This document shows, in pieces, positions 1 through 6,626 of a stretch of 23,936 nucleotides of DNA. The position numbers and the translations under genes are program-made. Every line of letters starts with the position of its first letter. The first letter of the stretch is position 1. Origin of the DNA: DATKZH01 sp964475955 (lineage in GTDB: Bacteria; Planctomycetota; Planctomycetia; Pirellulales; Thermoguttaceae); assembly GCA_964475955.1 (NCBI GenBank), contig CAYYZY010000122.1, forward strand, positions 1-23,936, in the 5' to 3' direction. The notes under the pieces were generated by a model. The model was given only the letters and a program-made list of their open reading frames with translations. It ran no database searches and was not told the DNA's origin.

Positions 1-17
1 CAACGCAGCAAAAGAGT

Positions 18-164
18 TTAGATCCAACAACCCCACACTGCGGTTACCGGCGTAGCCCGCCGCTCCGGAGAACCGCCGACGATCACCGGGCGGCCGGCCC
101 ACTCGGGCCGGTCGCGCTCCTCGACCGAGGCGTAGAAGGCGTCCATGTCGCAGTGCAGGATCAT
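18..164 (-). pseudogene. dinB: dinB (DNA polymerase IV) 5' fragment
   Basis: Read on the minus strand from the ATG at 164, the translation starts MILHCDMDAFYASVEERD and continues through a PVIVGG motif, the hallmark N-terminus of Y-family DNA polymerase IV. It includes the first catalytic-aspartate region (CDMDAFYASVE). The match breaks off after about 38 residues: the frame reads through about ten unrelated residues to an in-frame TAA at 18-20. A full DinB is roughly 350 to 420 residues, so this is a truncated remnant. Alternatively it is an ancestral junction where later sequence replaced the rest of the gene. There is no convincing Shine-Dalgarno sequence. The motif is very characteristic, so the family call is firm; that the gene is dead follows from the stop codon. 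Confidence 0.8.
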
Positions 165-418
165 CGTCAGCGGCCGAAATGCGTCGAAAAAGGCCGAGGG
201 ACCACGATCGTCCGAGCCTCATCTTATCCGGATTGGCCTCCGTCGGGTAGCAAGTGAGCGGGAGGGGACCCGCGCATTACTTGCCTACGATCGCAGCGCA
301 TTCCGGCTCCCGAAATGCTTGCGCGCCCCTTGAAATAGGGGCGTTGGCGCCGCGGACCCCGAATGAACCATGGACGGCCAAATGATGGAATGGAGAGCAT
401 CGATCATCAATACCATAC

Positions 419-446
419 TTCTCAATTGCGCAATCCGGGCTATAAT
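419..446 (+). promoter_or_regulatory. candidate promoter of the XRE-like gene
   Basis: A perfect TATAAT at 441-446 is preceded, 16 bases upstream, by TTCTCA at 419-424 (4 of 6 matches to the -35 consensus). Transcription would start near 453, giving a leader of about 54 bases before the gene at 507. The surrounding 365-450 stretch is more AT-rich than the neighbouring coding DNA. Bases 165-418 hold nothing else I can support. Confidence 0.45.
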
Positions 447-506
447 TGGCTGAAGCTGCAAACGGTACTGTACGGGGCGGAATCCTAAACTAAGAGGTGA
501 CGTTCG

Positions 507-953
507 ATGGCCGATCTAGCCGGTGCGTTGAAGGACGAAATCCGCCGTCTGGCGAGGAAGGAAATCAAGGCGGAGACCGGTGTGACGAAGCAGGCGGTCG
601 CCCAATATCGGCGGGAGATCGCCAGACTGAAGCGGCAGGTGCGGGAGCAGGAGAAGAAAATCGCCTTCCTGGAGGACCAGGAACGGAGGCGGCTTGAAGA
701 GCCGCAGGCCACCGACGAAGTGGTCGAAAACGCCCGCTTCTCCGCCCGCTCGGTCCGGTCCCAACGCCAACGGCTGGGGCTTTCGGCGGCCGATTATGCC
801 AAGCTGGTCGGCGTGTCGCCCCTGACGATCTACAACTGGGAGAAGGGGAAGTCGCGCCCACGAAAGGAACAGCTCGCGGCCCTGGTCGCCGTTCGCGGGA
901 TTGGGAAGCGGGAGGCCATCAGACGCCTGGAATTGCTGTCGGACGAGGAGTAG
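507..953 (+). CDS. coiled-coil and XRE-type helix-turn-helix protein
   Basis: This 148-residue protein has two visible parts. Residues about 30-65 are a charged heptad-rich helix (REIARLKRQVREQEKKIAFL) that should form a coiled coil. Residues about 85-125 contain SQRQRLGLSAADYAKLVGVS followed by LTIYNWEKGKSRPR, the classic Cro/XRE-type helix-turn-helix with the conserved tryptophan-glutamate turn. It is therefore probably a DNA-binding protein, with the coiled coil serving for oligomerisation; the target is unknown. The ATG is preceded by GAGGTGA at 494-500 with good spacing, and a candidate promoter lies at 419-446. It heads a tight plus-strand group with the 36-residue basic peptide (21-base gap) and the DUF2905 gene. 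No metabolic role can be inferred. Confidence 0.85.
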   Translation: MADLAGALKDEIRRLARKEIKAETGVTKQAVAQYRREIARLKRQVREQEKKIAFLEDQERRRLEEPQATDEVVENARFSARSVRSQRQRLGLSAADYAKLVGVSPLTIYNWEKGKSRPRKEQLAALVAVRGIGKREAIRRLELLSDEE

Positions 954-974
954 CACCGGCCGGAGACCCGGGCC

Positions 975-1085
975 ATGTCGAAGAACCGGCGCCAGACGTC
1001 CCGCAAGCCGGCGACCAAGTTCGCCCATCTGCGCAAGAAGATGCAGAAGCAGAAGGCGCAGGCACAGAAGCCCCGGAAGAAGTAG
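975..1085 (+). CDS. small Lys/Arg-rich basic protein (36 aa)
   Basis: An ATG at 975 opens a 36-codon frame ending at TAG 1083-1085. The peptide begins MSKNRRQTSRKPATK and ends in KAQAQKPRKK. More than a third of its residues are lysine or arginine and there is almost no acidic side chain, so it should bind nucleic acid or another polyanion. A GGAG at 962-965 gives an acceptable Shine-Dalgarno sequence. The frame fits exactly between the stop of the XRE-like gene (953) and the GTG of the DUF2905 gene (1089), which supports it as a real gene in the same operon. I do not recognise a family. It is too short for most gene finders. Confidence 0.6.
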   Translation: MSKNRRQTSRKPATKFAHLRKKMQKQKAQAQKPRKK

Positions 1086-1088
1086 GCC

Positions 1089-1310
1089 GTGCAGCATCCC
1101 GCATGGACTCTCGTCGTCATCGGGCTGGTGATCGCCGCGGTCGGCGTGATCTGGCTAACGGCGTCCCACGTCCCGTGGCTCGGCAAGCTGCCCGGCGACA
1201 TTGCCGTCGAAGACAAGGGATTCCGGTTCTACTTCCCGGTGGTCACCTGCATCGTGTTGAGCCTGCTGCTCACGGGCATCCTGTGGCTGGTGCGGTTCCT
1301 CTCCAAGTGA
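1089..1310 (+). CDS. DUF2905 family small membrane protein
   Basis: This 73-residue protein has two hydrophobic segments at about residues 7-24 and 50-70. Between them is the family signature PWLGKLPGDIAVEDKGFRFYFP. That arrangement (TM, LGxLPGDI, FxFYFP, TM) is characteristic of DUF2905, a widespread bacterial inner-membrane family of unknown function. The GTG start lies only 3 bases after the upstream stop, and the purine-rich end of the upstream gene supplies the ribosome binding site, which suggests translational coupling. It is convergent with the amidohydrolase gene, whose stop lies 16 bases away. The family call is firm; the role is unknown. Confidence 0.9.
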   Translation: MQHPAWTLVVIGLVIAAVGVIWLTASHVPWLGKLPGDIAVEDKGFRFYFPVVTCIVLSLLLTGILWLVRFLSK

Positions 1311-1326
1311 CGGCCGACGGCGCCGT

Positions 1327-2388
1327 TCAAGTTCGCATCGACTCGATCAGGCGACGGGCGTTGCCGTGGAAGACCGCCTCGACTTCGTCCCGCGCGAGGC
1401 CCAGCTCGTCGCACGCCTGCTTCAGTGCCTTCAGCGCCTCGTACATATACAGCGTGTACCGGGCCTCGACCTCCGGCGGCTCGCGATCGCGGTTGAAATG
1501 GAAGGGGTGGCTGGTGCGGTTCACGTAGGTGCCTCCGTGCCACTGCCGGCGCCCGCGCATGTAGAAGACCGGGTTGTCGGTCCCGTAGAGGACGCGCCAC
1601 GGGCCGAGCGTTTCCAGGGCCAGCCGGTGGACGGCCGGGTTCATCACGGCGGAGTTGTCGAAGTAGAGGCCGTCGTCGTCGGCAAGCTGCGGAATCGACT
1701 CCTCCGCGTGCGCCAGCGTGTAGCTTCGCCCCAGGTGCGCGATCACCAGCACGATCCGCGGGTAGCGCGTTCGGACCTCGCGGATCTCGGCGATGTTGGC
1801 CGGGTGGCCGAGCCGGTCGGCCTTGGGCACGTGGAGCGTGACCCAGGCGCGGCGCTCGTCGAGCAGCTCGAGCTGATGGTGCGGGAGGAAGTCGAAGATG
1901 CTCGCTTCGAGGAACTTGTCGCGCGTATCGGGGTCCTGGCCGGGGATCATCGCGTAATAGACCTTCACCCCCAGCGTGTTGGGCAGGGCCAGTTCCGCGG
2001 CGACCTCGTCGGCCGACCAGTCGGGCGCGACGACCGCCAGCCGGTACCATCCCCTCGCAACGCACTCCGCCTGGAGCCGGGCGTTGCTTCGGCGCACGTC
2101 GTAGTCGAGGCTGGGGTGCCCAAACGCCAGGCACGAGAACTCGCGGCCCGGGAAGACCCGCTCGCAACAGCGGGCCGCGTCGGCCGCCCCGATCGGCTCG
2201 GCGACCTCGTTGACCCAGTACTGCCGGCGCATCGCCTCGGTCACCTCCCCCACGCGAAGCTCCGGCTCGTTGACGTGCGTGTGGGCGTCGAACACCCGCC
2301 CGGGGACCCACTCTTCCAGGTGCTCCTCCCAAAAGCGCCGGTCGACGTCGGTGTACTGCCAAACGTGATGAAGCGGAACAGGCTGCAT
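1327..2388 (-). CDS. amidohydrolase-superfamily metal-dependent hydrolase
   Basis: This 353-residue TIM-barrel hydrolase shows the metal ligands of the amidohydrolase-2 type. They are HxH after strand 1 (FDAHTHV, H36 and H38), a lysine in GVKVYY, histidines in TLHVPK and IAHLGR, and the strand-8 aspartate in YGTDNP (D271). It ends with the usual FHGNARRL motif. Such enzymes hydrolyse lactones, amides or decarboxylate ring acids, acting in the cytoplasm. It follows the sugar kinase on the same strand, separated by about 170 bases containing a REP-like hairpin and a possible own promoter. It may act on a lactone or side product of the same pathway, but this is inference from position only. The start at 2388 has no clear Shine-Dalgarno sequence. 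The exact substrate is unknown. Confidence 0.88.
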   Translation of the reverse strand: MQPVPLHHVWQYTDVDRRFWEEHLEEWVPGRVFDAHTHVNEPELRVGEVTEAMRRQYWVNEVAEPIGAADAARCCERVFPGREFSCLAFGHPSLDYDVRRSNARLQAECVARGWYRLAVVAPDWSADEVAAELALPNTLGVKVYYAMIPGQDPDTRDKFLEASIFDFLPHHQLELLDERRAWVTLHVPKADRLGHPANIAEIREVRTRYPRIVLVIAHLGRSYTLAHAEESIPQLADDDGLYFDNSAVMNPAVHRLALETLGPWRVLYGTDNPVFYMRGRRQWHGGTYVNRTSHPFHFNRDREPPEVEARYTLYMYEALKALKQACDELGLARDEVEAVFHGNARRLIESMRT

Positions 2389-2419
2389 GGGGCGTTCAGG
2401 CGTATATTAGGGTGTGTGC

Positions 2420-2425
2420 ATTATA
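2420..2425 (-). promoter_or_regulatory. candidate -10 element for the amidohydrolase
   Basis: The minus strand reads a perfect TATAAT here, 32 bases upstream of the amidohydrolase ATG, in an AT-rich patch (2401-2430) unusual for this GC-rich region. No good -35 sequence is present at 16 to 18 bases, so the call is tentative. If real, the amidohydrolase is transcribed separately from the kinase operon. Confidence 0.35.
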
Positions 2426-2489
2426 TTGTCTGTGGAGATCGAACCGGAGGGTGGGTCGAGGCACGAGACCCACGCGTCGCTTTCCTTCT

Positions 2490-2563
2490 GTAGCAGGCAC
2501 TTCTGTAGCAGGCACCCTCCGTGTGCCGTCCGCCGGCTACGGCACACGGAGTGTGCCTGCTAC
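2490..2563. repeat. REP-like palindromic hairpin
   Basis: A 15-base unit TTCTGTAGCAGGCAC occurs twice in direct tandem (2486-2500 and 2501-2515). Its second copy starts a large inverted repeat. The left arm is 2505-2529 and the right arm 2539-2563; 24 of 25 positions pair, with the only mismatch at 2516/2552 and a 9-base loop. There is no T-run, so this looks like a repetitive extragenic palindrome rather than an intrinsic terminator. It sits between kinase and amidohydrolase genes, and its right arm contains the kinase stop codon. It could stabilise the 3' end of the upstream message. Confidence 0.85.
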
Positions 2564-4020
2564 GATTGGCCTCCGAACGGTTCGAGGTACCTTTGCAGCA
2601 ACTGGCGATACACCGGCACGTTCTCGCCCGGCTCGACGGTGCGGCTCGACGGCGCCAGCCCGCGCGCCAGGGAGGCGAGGTCGGCTTCCGGCTCGGCCAG
2701 CGCCCGGGCGACCGTGGCCGCGCCGAACGCGCTGGTGGCCGACTCGGTGACGCAGTCGACCGGGCGGCCCGTCACGTCGGCCACGATCTGCGGCGTAGTC
2801 CGACTCGCGGCCGCCCCGCCCGACGTCACCAAACGGCGCACCGGAAGCCCCGCGCCGGTGAGAAACCCCAGGTGCCGGGCCAGCTCGCAGGCGAGGCCCT
2901 CGACCACCGCGCGGATCACGTGCCGAGCCCCGTGCGCGAGCCTGATCCCCGTGAGCCGGCCGCCCGATTGGCCGAACGGCCCCGGCGCCGCACTGGGCGA
3001 AAGCAGGGGCCAAAACGTGAGACCGTCGCTCCCGGGGGCGACCGCCTCCAGGGACTCGTCGACCGAGCCCGGGCCCGACGGGCCCTCGCCCACCATGCGC
3101 ATCGCCCAGTCGATCGACGAGCCGCCGTTGACCATCGACAGCATCTGACCGAACAGCCCTTCGACCGGGTGCGGGCAGACGAACGCTCCCTTGAGGACCG
3201 GGGCGGCGAGCCGGGCGGTCGTGGCGACCAGGACCCATGCCGTGCCGGTCCCCAGCGACGTGTCCCCTTCGCCCACCGCCCCCACACCCAGCGCGGCCGC
3301 GTACTGATCGTGGATGGCGGGCGAAACGGGAATTCCCGCCGGAAGCGCGAGTTGCGAGGCCACGCCGGCACGGAGCGGCCCTGCCGGGGTCGCGACGGGG
3401 AGTAGATCGGGAAGCGCGGCTTCGGCGAAGCCGAGTCGGTCGAGCACCTCGGGATCGGCCCGGCCCAGCGACGGATTGAGAAGCCCCGCGATGGAGAGGC
3501 TCGTTGCGTCGTGGGCCCGGCGCCCGCAGAGCCGGCCGACGATGCAGTCGCCGACGTAGCCGATGCCGGTGGCTCGCCGCATGGGCTCCCGGTCCGCCAG
3601 TCGACGCAGCCGTAGGACCTGGCCGATCGTCATCGTGCTTTCGTGTCGGCCGATGTGCTCGACGAAGAAATCCTGGCCGAGCTCCGCGGTAATCTCCTGG
3701 TCGAACGGGCGCCCGCGACCGTCGAGCCAACTGATCACGCGCCCGACGGGCTGCTCCTCCGCGTCGAGCAGTTGCATCGCGGCGCCCTGGCTGGAGACTC
3801 CGATGGCCGCGATCTTCGTCGGATCCTGCTCGTCGACCGCCGCGCGAATGGCCGTGCAGGTGGCGTTCCAGATCTCCTCGAGGTCTTGCTCCACGCCTCC
3901 GTCCGGCGTGTAGTCGCGCTCGACCGGCGCGGAGCCCTCGGCCGCGACGCGGCCCTCCGCGTCGACCACGAGCGCCTTCACGTTCGTCGTGCCCAGGTCG
4001 ACGCCCAGGAACATCGTCAT
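2560..4020 (-). CDS. FGGY-family carbohydrate kinase (xylulokinase-like)
   Basis: This 486-residue protein has the FGGY two-lobe kinase pattern. It opens with FLGVDLGTTNVKALVVD (phosphate-1 loop). The probable catalytic base Asp238 lies in IHDQYAAALG, and GTGTAW near residues 257-262 begins the C-terminal ATP-binding lobe. The length is normal for XylB-type kinases. It would phosphorylate a ketose or similar polyol in the cytoplasm using ATP; the sugar cannot be told from these motifs. The start is the ATG at 4020, which overlaps the isomerase stop (ATGA), indicating translational coupling; an in-frame ATG at 4014 is an alternative. The open frame continues to 4494 but the added residues are not protein-like. 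The TAG stop lies inside a REP-like hairpin. Confidence 0.9.
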   Translation of the reverse strand: MTMFLGVDLGTTNVKALVVDAEGRVAAEGSAPVERDYTPDGGVEQDLEEIWNATCTAIRAAVDEQDPTKIAAIGVSSQGAAMQLLDAEEQPVGRVISWLDGRGRPFDQEITAELGQDFFVEHIGRHESTMTIGQVLRLRRLADREPMRRATGIGYVGDCIVGRLCGRRAHDATSLSIAGLLNPSLGRADPEVLDRLGFAEAALPDLLPVATPAGPLRAGVASQLALPAGIPVSPAIHDQYAAALGVGAVGEGDTSLGTGTAWVLVATTARLAAPVLKGAFVCPHPVEGLFGQMLSMVNGGSSIDWAMRMVGEGPSGPGSVDESLEAVAPGSDGLTFWPLLSPSAAPGPFGQSGGRLTGIRLAHGARHVIRAVVEGLACELARHLGFLTGAGLPVRRLVTSGGAAASRTTPQIVADVTGRPVDCVTESATSAFGAATVARALAEPEADLASLARGLAPSSRTVEPGENVPVYRQLLQRYLEPFGGQS

Positions 4021-5429
4021 ACCTCGCAGTACTCGGTGTCGAGCAGGGCGGCGGCGGCTCGGATGCGCCGGGTGGCGTCGCCGAACGCGACGGCGTTGTG
4101 GTGCGGGCCGCCCGCCTTGGCGTACGCGGTGAGCCAGTCGCGCACGTCGCCCTCCGCGGGCCGAAGCTTGAAATGGGGCACCGCCATCGACGCGAGCGGC
4201 CCGAAATCGTCGATCTCCATCCGGCTCGCGATCAGCCGCCAGCGCCCCTGGGGCGCGCGCACCAGGGCGCACAGGGTGGCCGGGCCCGGCTGAAAGCTGG
4301 TGACCAGGGCGAGTTGCCGGCCGCGGGTTCGGGTGATGGGCGTTGGGCGGGCGACCAGGGGGACCTTGCGATCGGTGCGGGCCATGGCCACGTTCGCTTC
4401 GCCCATGTGACTCATCAGCAGTCCGCCGGAGGCGAAGTCGACCGTAAACACTTCGCTGAAGCTGGCCGGCGGCATGAGCCGGTTGAGAAGCCACGTGCCG
4501 GCGGCCCCCAGCAGGTCGCCCTCGCCCGCGAAGCCCACGCCCTCGGCCATCAGGCGGCTGGCCGCCACGAAGGGGAGCGTCTCCGTGCGTTCGTCCTCGC
4601 CGAACGCCATGAACTGGTAAGAGAAAGCGTCAAGCTGCCGCTCGGCGAGGATGGAACGCAGCGCCAGCTCGGCCCGGGCGGTGGCGTCGAGGTCGTCGTC
4701 GGTAAGGTCGTCGGCCACGTCGTACGCCTCGCGGTATTCGCCCCGCAATCGCGCGACGGCCTGTTCGTCCGCCCGCTCCGCCCGGAGGATGTAGTCCTCC
4801 ACCGAAAGCGCGTCCCACGCGCAGCCGAGCGTGGCGGCCAGGTCGGTGGTGTCGACGGCGAAGTCGCCCATGCCGGGGAAGGGATAGCCCATAAGCCCCA
4901 ACCGCAGGCCGCCGAGTCCCCGGGCGGCGGAGGCGGCGGCGAAGAATTCGGCCAGCGGCTCCAGCCCGCCGGGGTCGCTCAAGTGCGACGTCACGTACTC
5001 GAACCGCACGCCGCTTCGCAGCAGCACGCTCGCCAGGTCCTGGGTGCCGTGCACCCCGTGATTGCCGATCATCTCGGCCGAGCTGAATCGCTCCGTGACG
5101 GCCCAAAGCTCCTGGGTGTTCCAGACCACGATCGGCAGGCGGGTCCGCCGGAGGGCCTGAAGCGCGACCTGGCTGGGCGAGTAGGTGAGGCAGACGATCA
5201 GGAGGGCGTCGACCCCCTTGTGCTCGAAGTCGGCCACGGCCGCCTCGACGTCTTCGCGCCGATACACGGCCCGGTCGAAGTGCACGTCGGCGATCGGCGC
5301 AAGTGCCGGCAGCACGGACGAGCGGAGCCATCGCTCGCGCGAGCCGCGCAGCTCGGGCGCGAGTTGCTCATAGAGCTCCAGCGTCAGGGCGAGAAGTCCT
5401 ACCTGCGGCTTCGGCGGGTCGACCGGCAT
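4017..5429 (-). CDS. L-arabinose/L-fucose isomerase family protein
   Basis: This 470-residue protein resembles AraA-type sugar isomerases. Four residues match the known manganese/acid-base set of arabinose isomerase in order and spacing: E303 in GEGD, E326 in SEVF, H341 in SHMGE and H444 in AGGPHHN. Earlier motifs GNHGVHGTQDL and WNTQELW also fit. Such enzymes interconvert aldoses and ketoses in the cytoplasm. The start at 5429 is backed by a GGGAGG at 5437-5442, seven bases upstream. The gene lies 31 bases after the aldolase stop and overlaps the kinase start by four bases, so all three are one operon. It is divergent enough from AraA that the substrate should not be assumed to be arabinose. 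Similar proteins act on fucose or sulfosugars in other pathways. Confidence 0.85.
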   Translation of the reverse strand: MPVDPPKPQVGLLALTLELYEQLAPELRGSRERWLRSSVLPALAPIADVHFDRAVYRREDVEAAVADFEHKGVDALLIVCLTYSPSQVALQALRRTRLPIVVWNTQELWAVTERFSSAEMIGNHGVHGTQDLASVLLRSGVRFEYVTSHLSDPGGLEPLAEFFAAASAARGLGGLRLGLMGYPFPGMGDFAVDTTDLAATLGCAWDALSVEDYILRAERADEQAVARLRGEYREAYDVADDLTDDDLDATARAELALRSILAERQLDAFSYQFMAFGEDERTETLPFVAASRLMAEGVGFAGEGDLLGAAGTWLLNRLMPPASFSEVFTVDFASGGLLMSHMGEANVAMARTDRKVPLVARPTPITRTRGRQLALVTSFQPGPATLCALVRAPQGRWRLIASRMEIDDFGPLASMAVPHFKLRPAEGDVRDWLTAYAKAGGPHHNAVAFGDATRRIRAAAALLDTEYCEV

Positions 5430-5460
5430 CAGCGTGCCTCCCTCAGTTCGGAATCGCCCG

Positions 5461-6276
5461 TCAGTCCAGCCCGTGGGCCGTCGCCGCCTCGTCCGGGCCG
5501 AGGTCGCGTTTGACCACGTCGCACAACGCCGCCTGAAAGCGGAACGGATCGGGCACCTGGATCGCGTTGCGGCCGAAGACGACGCCCCCGGCGCCGTCGG
5601 CCACTTCCCGGGCGGCCAGGCGGAGCGCCTCGGCCGGGGTGGGCAGCTTCTCCGCTCCCAGCCCGAGCACCGGCACGGGGCAGCCGGCGGTGACCGCCTG
5701 GAAGTCCTGCGTGTAGAACGTCTTGACGCAGTCGGCGCCCAGCTCGGCCACGACGCGCGTGCCCAACAGCACGTTCTCGTGGAACTGCCGCGAGGTCATG
5801 TCGCCGTAGTTGGTGGGAAAATACTCACCCACGACCGGGATCCCCAGGGCGTGGCAGGCGGCCGTCAGCCGTGCGCAGACTTCGACGTTGGCCGCGTCGC
5901 GCTCCTCGTCGCCGGTCTGGAGCGTGAGCGACACCAACGCGACGTCCATCCCCTCGTGCAGCGCGTCGGCCGGTTCGTACGCCGACACGCTCTTCGCCGC
6001 CGTGTAGCCGAACTTGAAGCAGTAGACCGTGTTCCAGTTCAAGCGGACCACGGCCAACGGCCGCTTGGGCCGGGCGAAAACGGCGTGCGTGTGGCGCAAC
6101 ATGCCGGGGGCCAGGAGCACGGCGTCGACGATCGGATTGATCTTCTCGGCCGTGGCCGAGAGGTCCACCATGCCGGGGATCGGGCCGTCGAACAGCCCGT
6201 GGTCCATGGCGATCACCACGGCCCGGCCGTCGCCAAACAGCCGCCCCAGGCGGATCGCGCGTCCATCCATTCCCAT
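5461..6276 (-). CDS. class I aldolase, DhnA/FbaB/LsrF family
   Basis: This 271-residue TIM-barrel aldolase starts MGMDGRAIRLGRLF. It has the family motif AMDHGLFDGPIPG near residues 23-35 and the Schiff-base lysine K185 in DCVKTFYT. A phosphate-binding pattern (GLGAEK, then GGVVFGRNAIQ) sits near the C-terminus. Members cleave phosphorylated ketoses (fructose-1,6-bisphosphate, the autoinducer-2 phosphate analogue, or others). The start at 6276 has GAGGAA at 6283-6288, six bases upstream; an ATG at 6270 is an alternative. Placed first in an operon with an isomerase and a kinase, it probably cleaves the kinase product. The frame stays open far upstream into repeats and the antisense of the symporter, which is an artefact of high GC. 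Confidence 0.88.
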   Translation of the reverse strand: MGMDGRAIRLGRLFGDGRAVVIAMDHGLFDGPIPGMVDLSATAEKINPIVDAVLLAPGMLRHTHAVFARPKRPLAVVRLNWNTVYCFKFGYTAAKSVSAYEPADALHEGMDVALVSLTLQTGDEERDAANVEVCARLTAACHALGIPVVGEYFPTNYGDMTSRQFHENVLLGTRVVAELGADCVKTFYTQDFQAVTAGCPVPVLGLGAEKLPTPAEALRLAAREVADGAGGVVFGRNAIQVPDPFRFQAALCDVVKRDLGPDEAATAHGLD

Positions 6277-6325
6277 AAGCGCTTCCTCGCGGCCAGAGGC
6301 ACACGGAGCCCCGCGAAAAACGCCC

Positions 6326-6354
6326 ATGCTAGCCAAGCGCCGCCCGTGCCGCAA
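6326..6354 (-). promoter_or_regulatory. candidate promoter of the aldolase-isomerase-kinase operon
   Basis: On the minus strand, TTGCGG (6354-6349) and TAGCAT (6331-6326) are separated by exactly 17 bases. The start point would be near 6319, about 43 bases before the aldolase ATG. The same layout with the same -10 hexamer precedes the symporter gene, which raises confidence in both. Confidence 0.45.
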
Positions 6355-6412
6355 GTGGCCGACCGGCCGGCCACCACCAGCCGGCCACCGCCAGCCGCCG
6401 CCCCGGAGTAGT

Positions 6413-6619
6413 GAGTACCGAGTACTGAGTACTGAGTACTGAGTACTGGGTACTGGGTACTGGGTACTGAGTACTGAGTACTGAGTACTGAGTGCCGTGT
6501 GCTGATCGCTAACGGCTGACCGCTGATTGCTCACGGCTGATTGCTCACGGCTGATTGCTGACGGCTGATCGCTGACGGCTGATCGCTGACGGCTGATCGC
6601 TGACGGCCAACGCCCAACG
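6413..6619. repeat. two adjoining imperfect heptamer arrays
   Basis: Bases 6413-6496 are twelve consecutive 7-base units of the form GAGTACT, with variants GGGTACT (three in a row), GAGTACC and GAGTGCC. After four bases, 6501-6619 hold seventeen more 7-base units, mostly alternating GCTGATC or GCTGATT with GCTGACG or GCTCACG, decaying to GCCAACG and CCCAACG at the end. Both arrays keep perfect 7-base register. They fill the space between the symporter stop (6627) and the aldolase promoter. The organisation resembles the short tandemly repeated repetitive heptamers described in cyanobacteria. No coding function is apparent. Confidence 0.92.
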
Positions 6620-6626
6620 TCGACGG

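Noticed and set aside
145..333. Plus-strand 62-residue frame over the dinB fragment
   Set aside because: It is antisense to a clear dinB start and has no ribosome binding site or recognisable motif.
4021..4494. N-terminal extension of the FGGY kinase
   Set aside because: It overlaps the isomerase in a different frame and gives an Arg/Pro/Gly-rich sequence. The family N-terminus begins at 4020 with an ATGA overlap.
6413..6619. CRISPR array
   Set aside because: Units are contiguous 7-mers with no unique spacers and no cas genes nearby.
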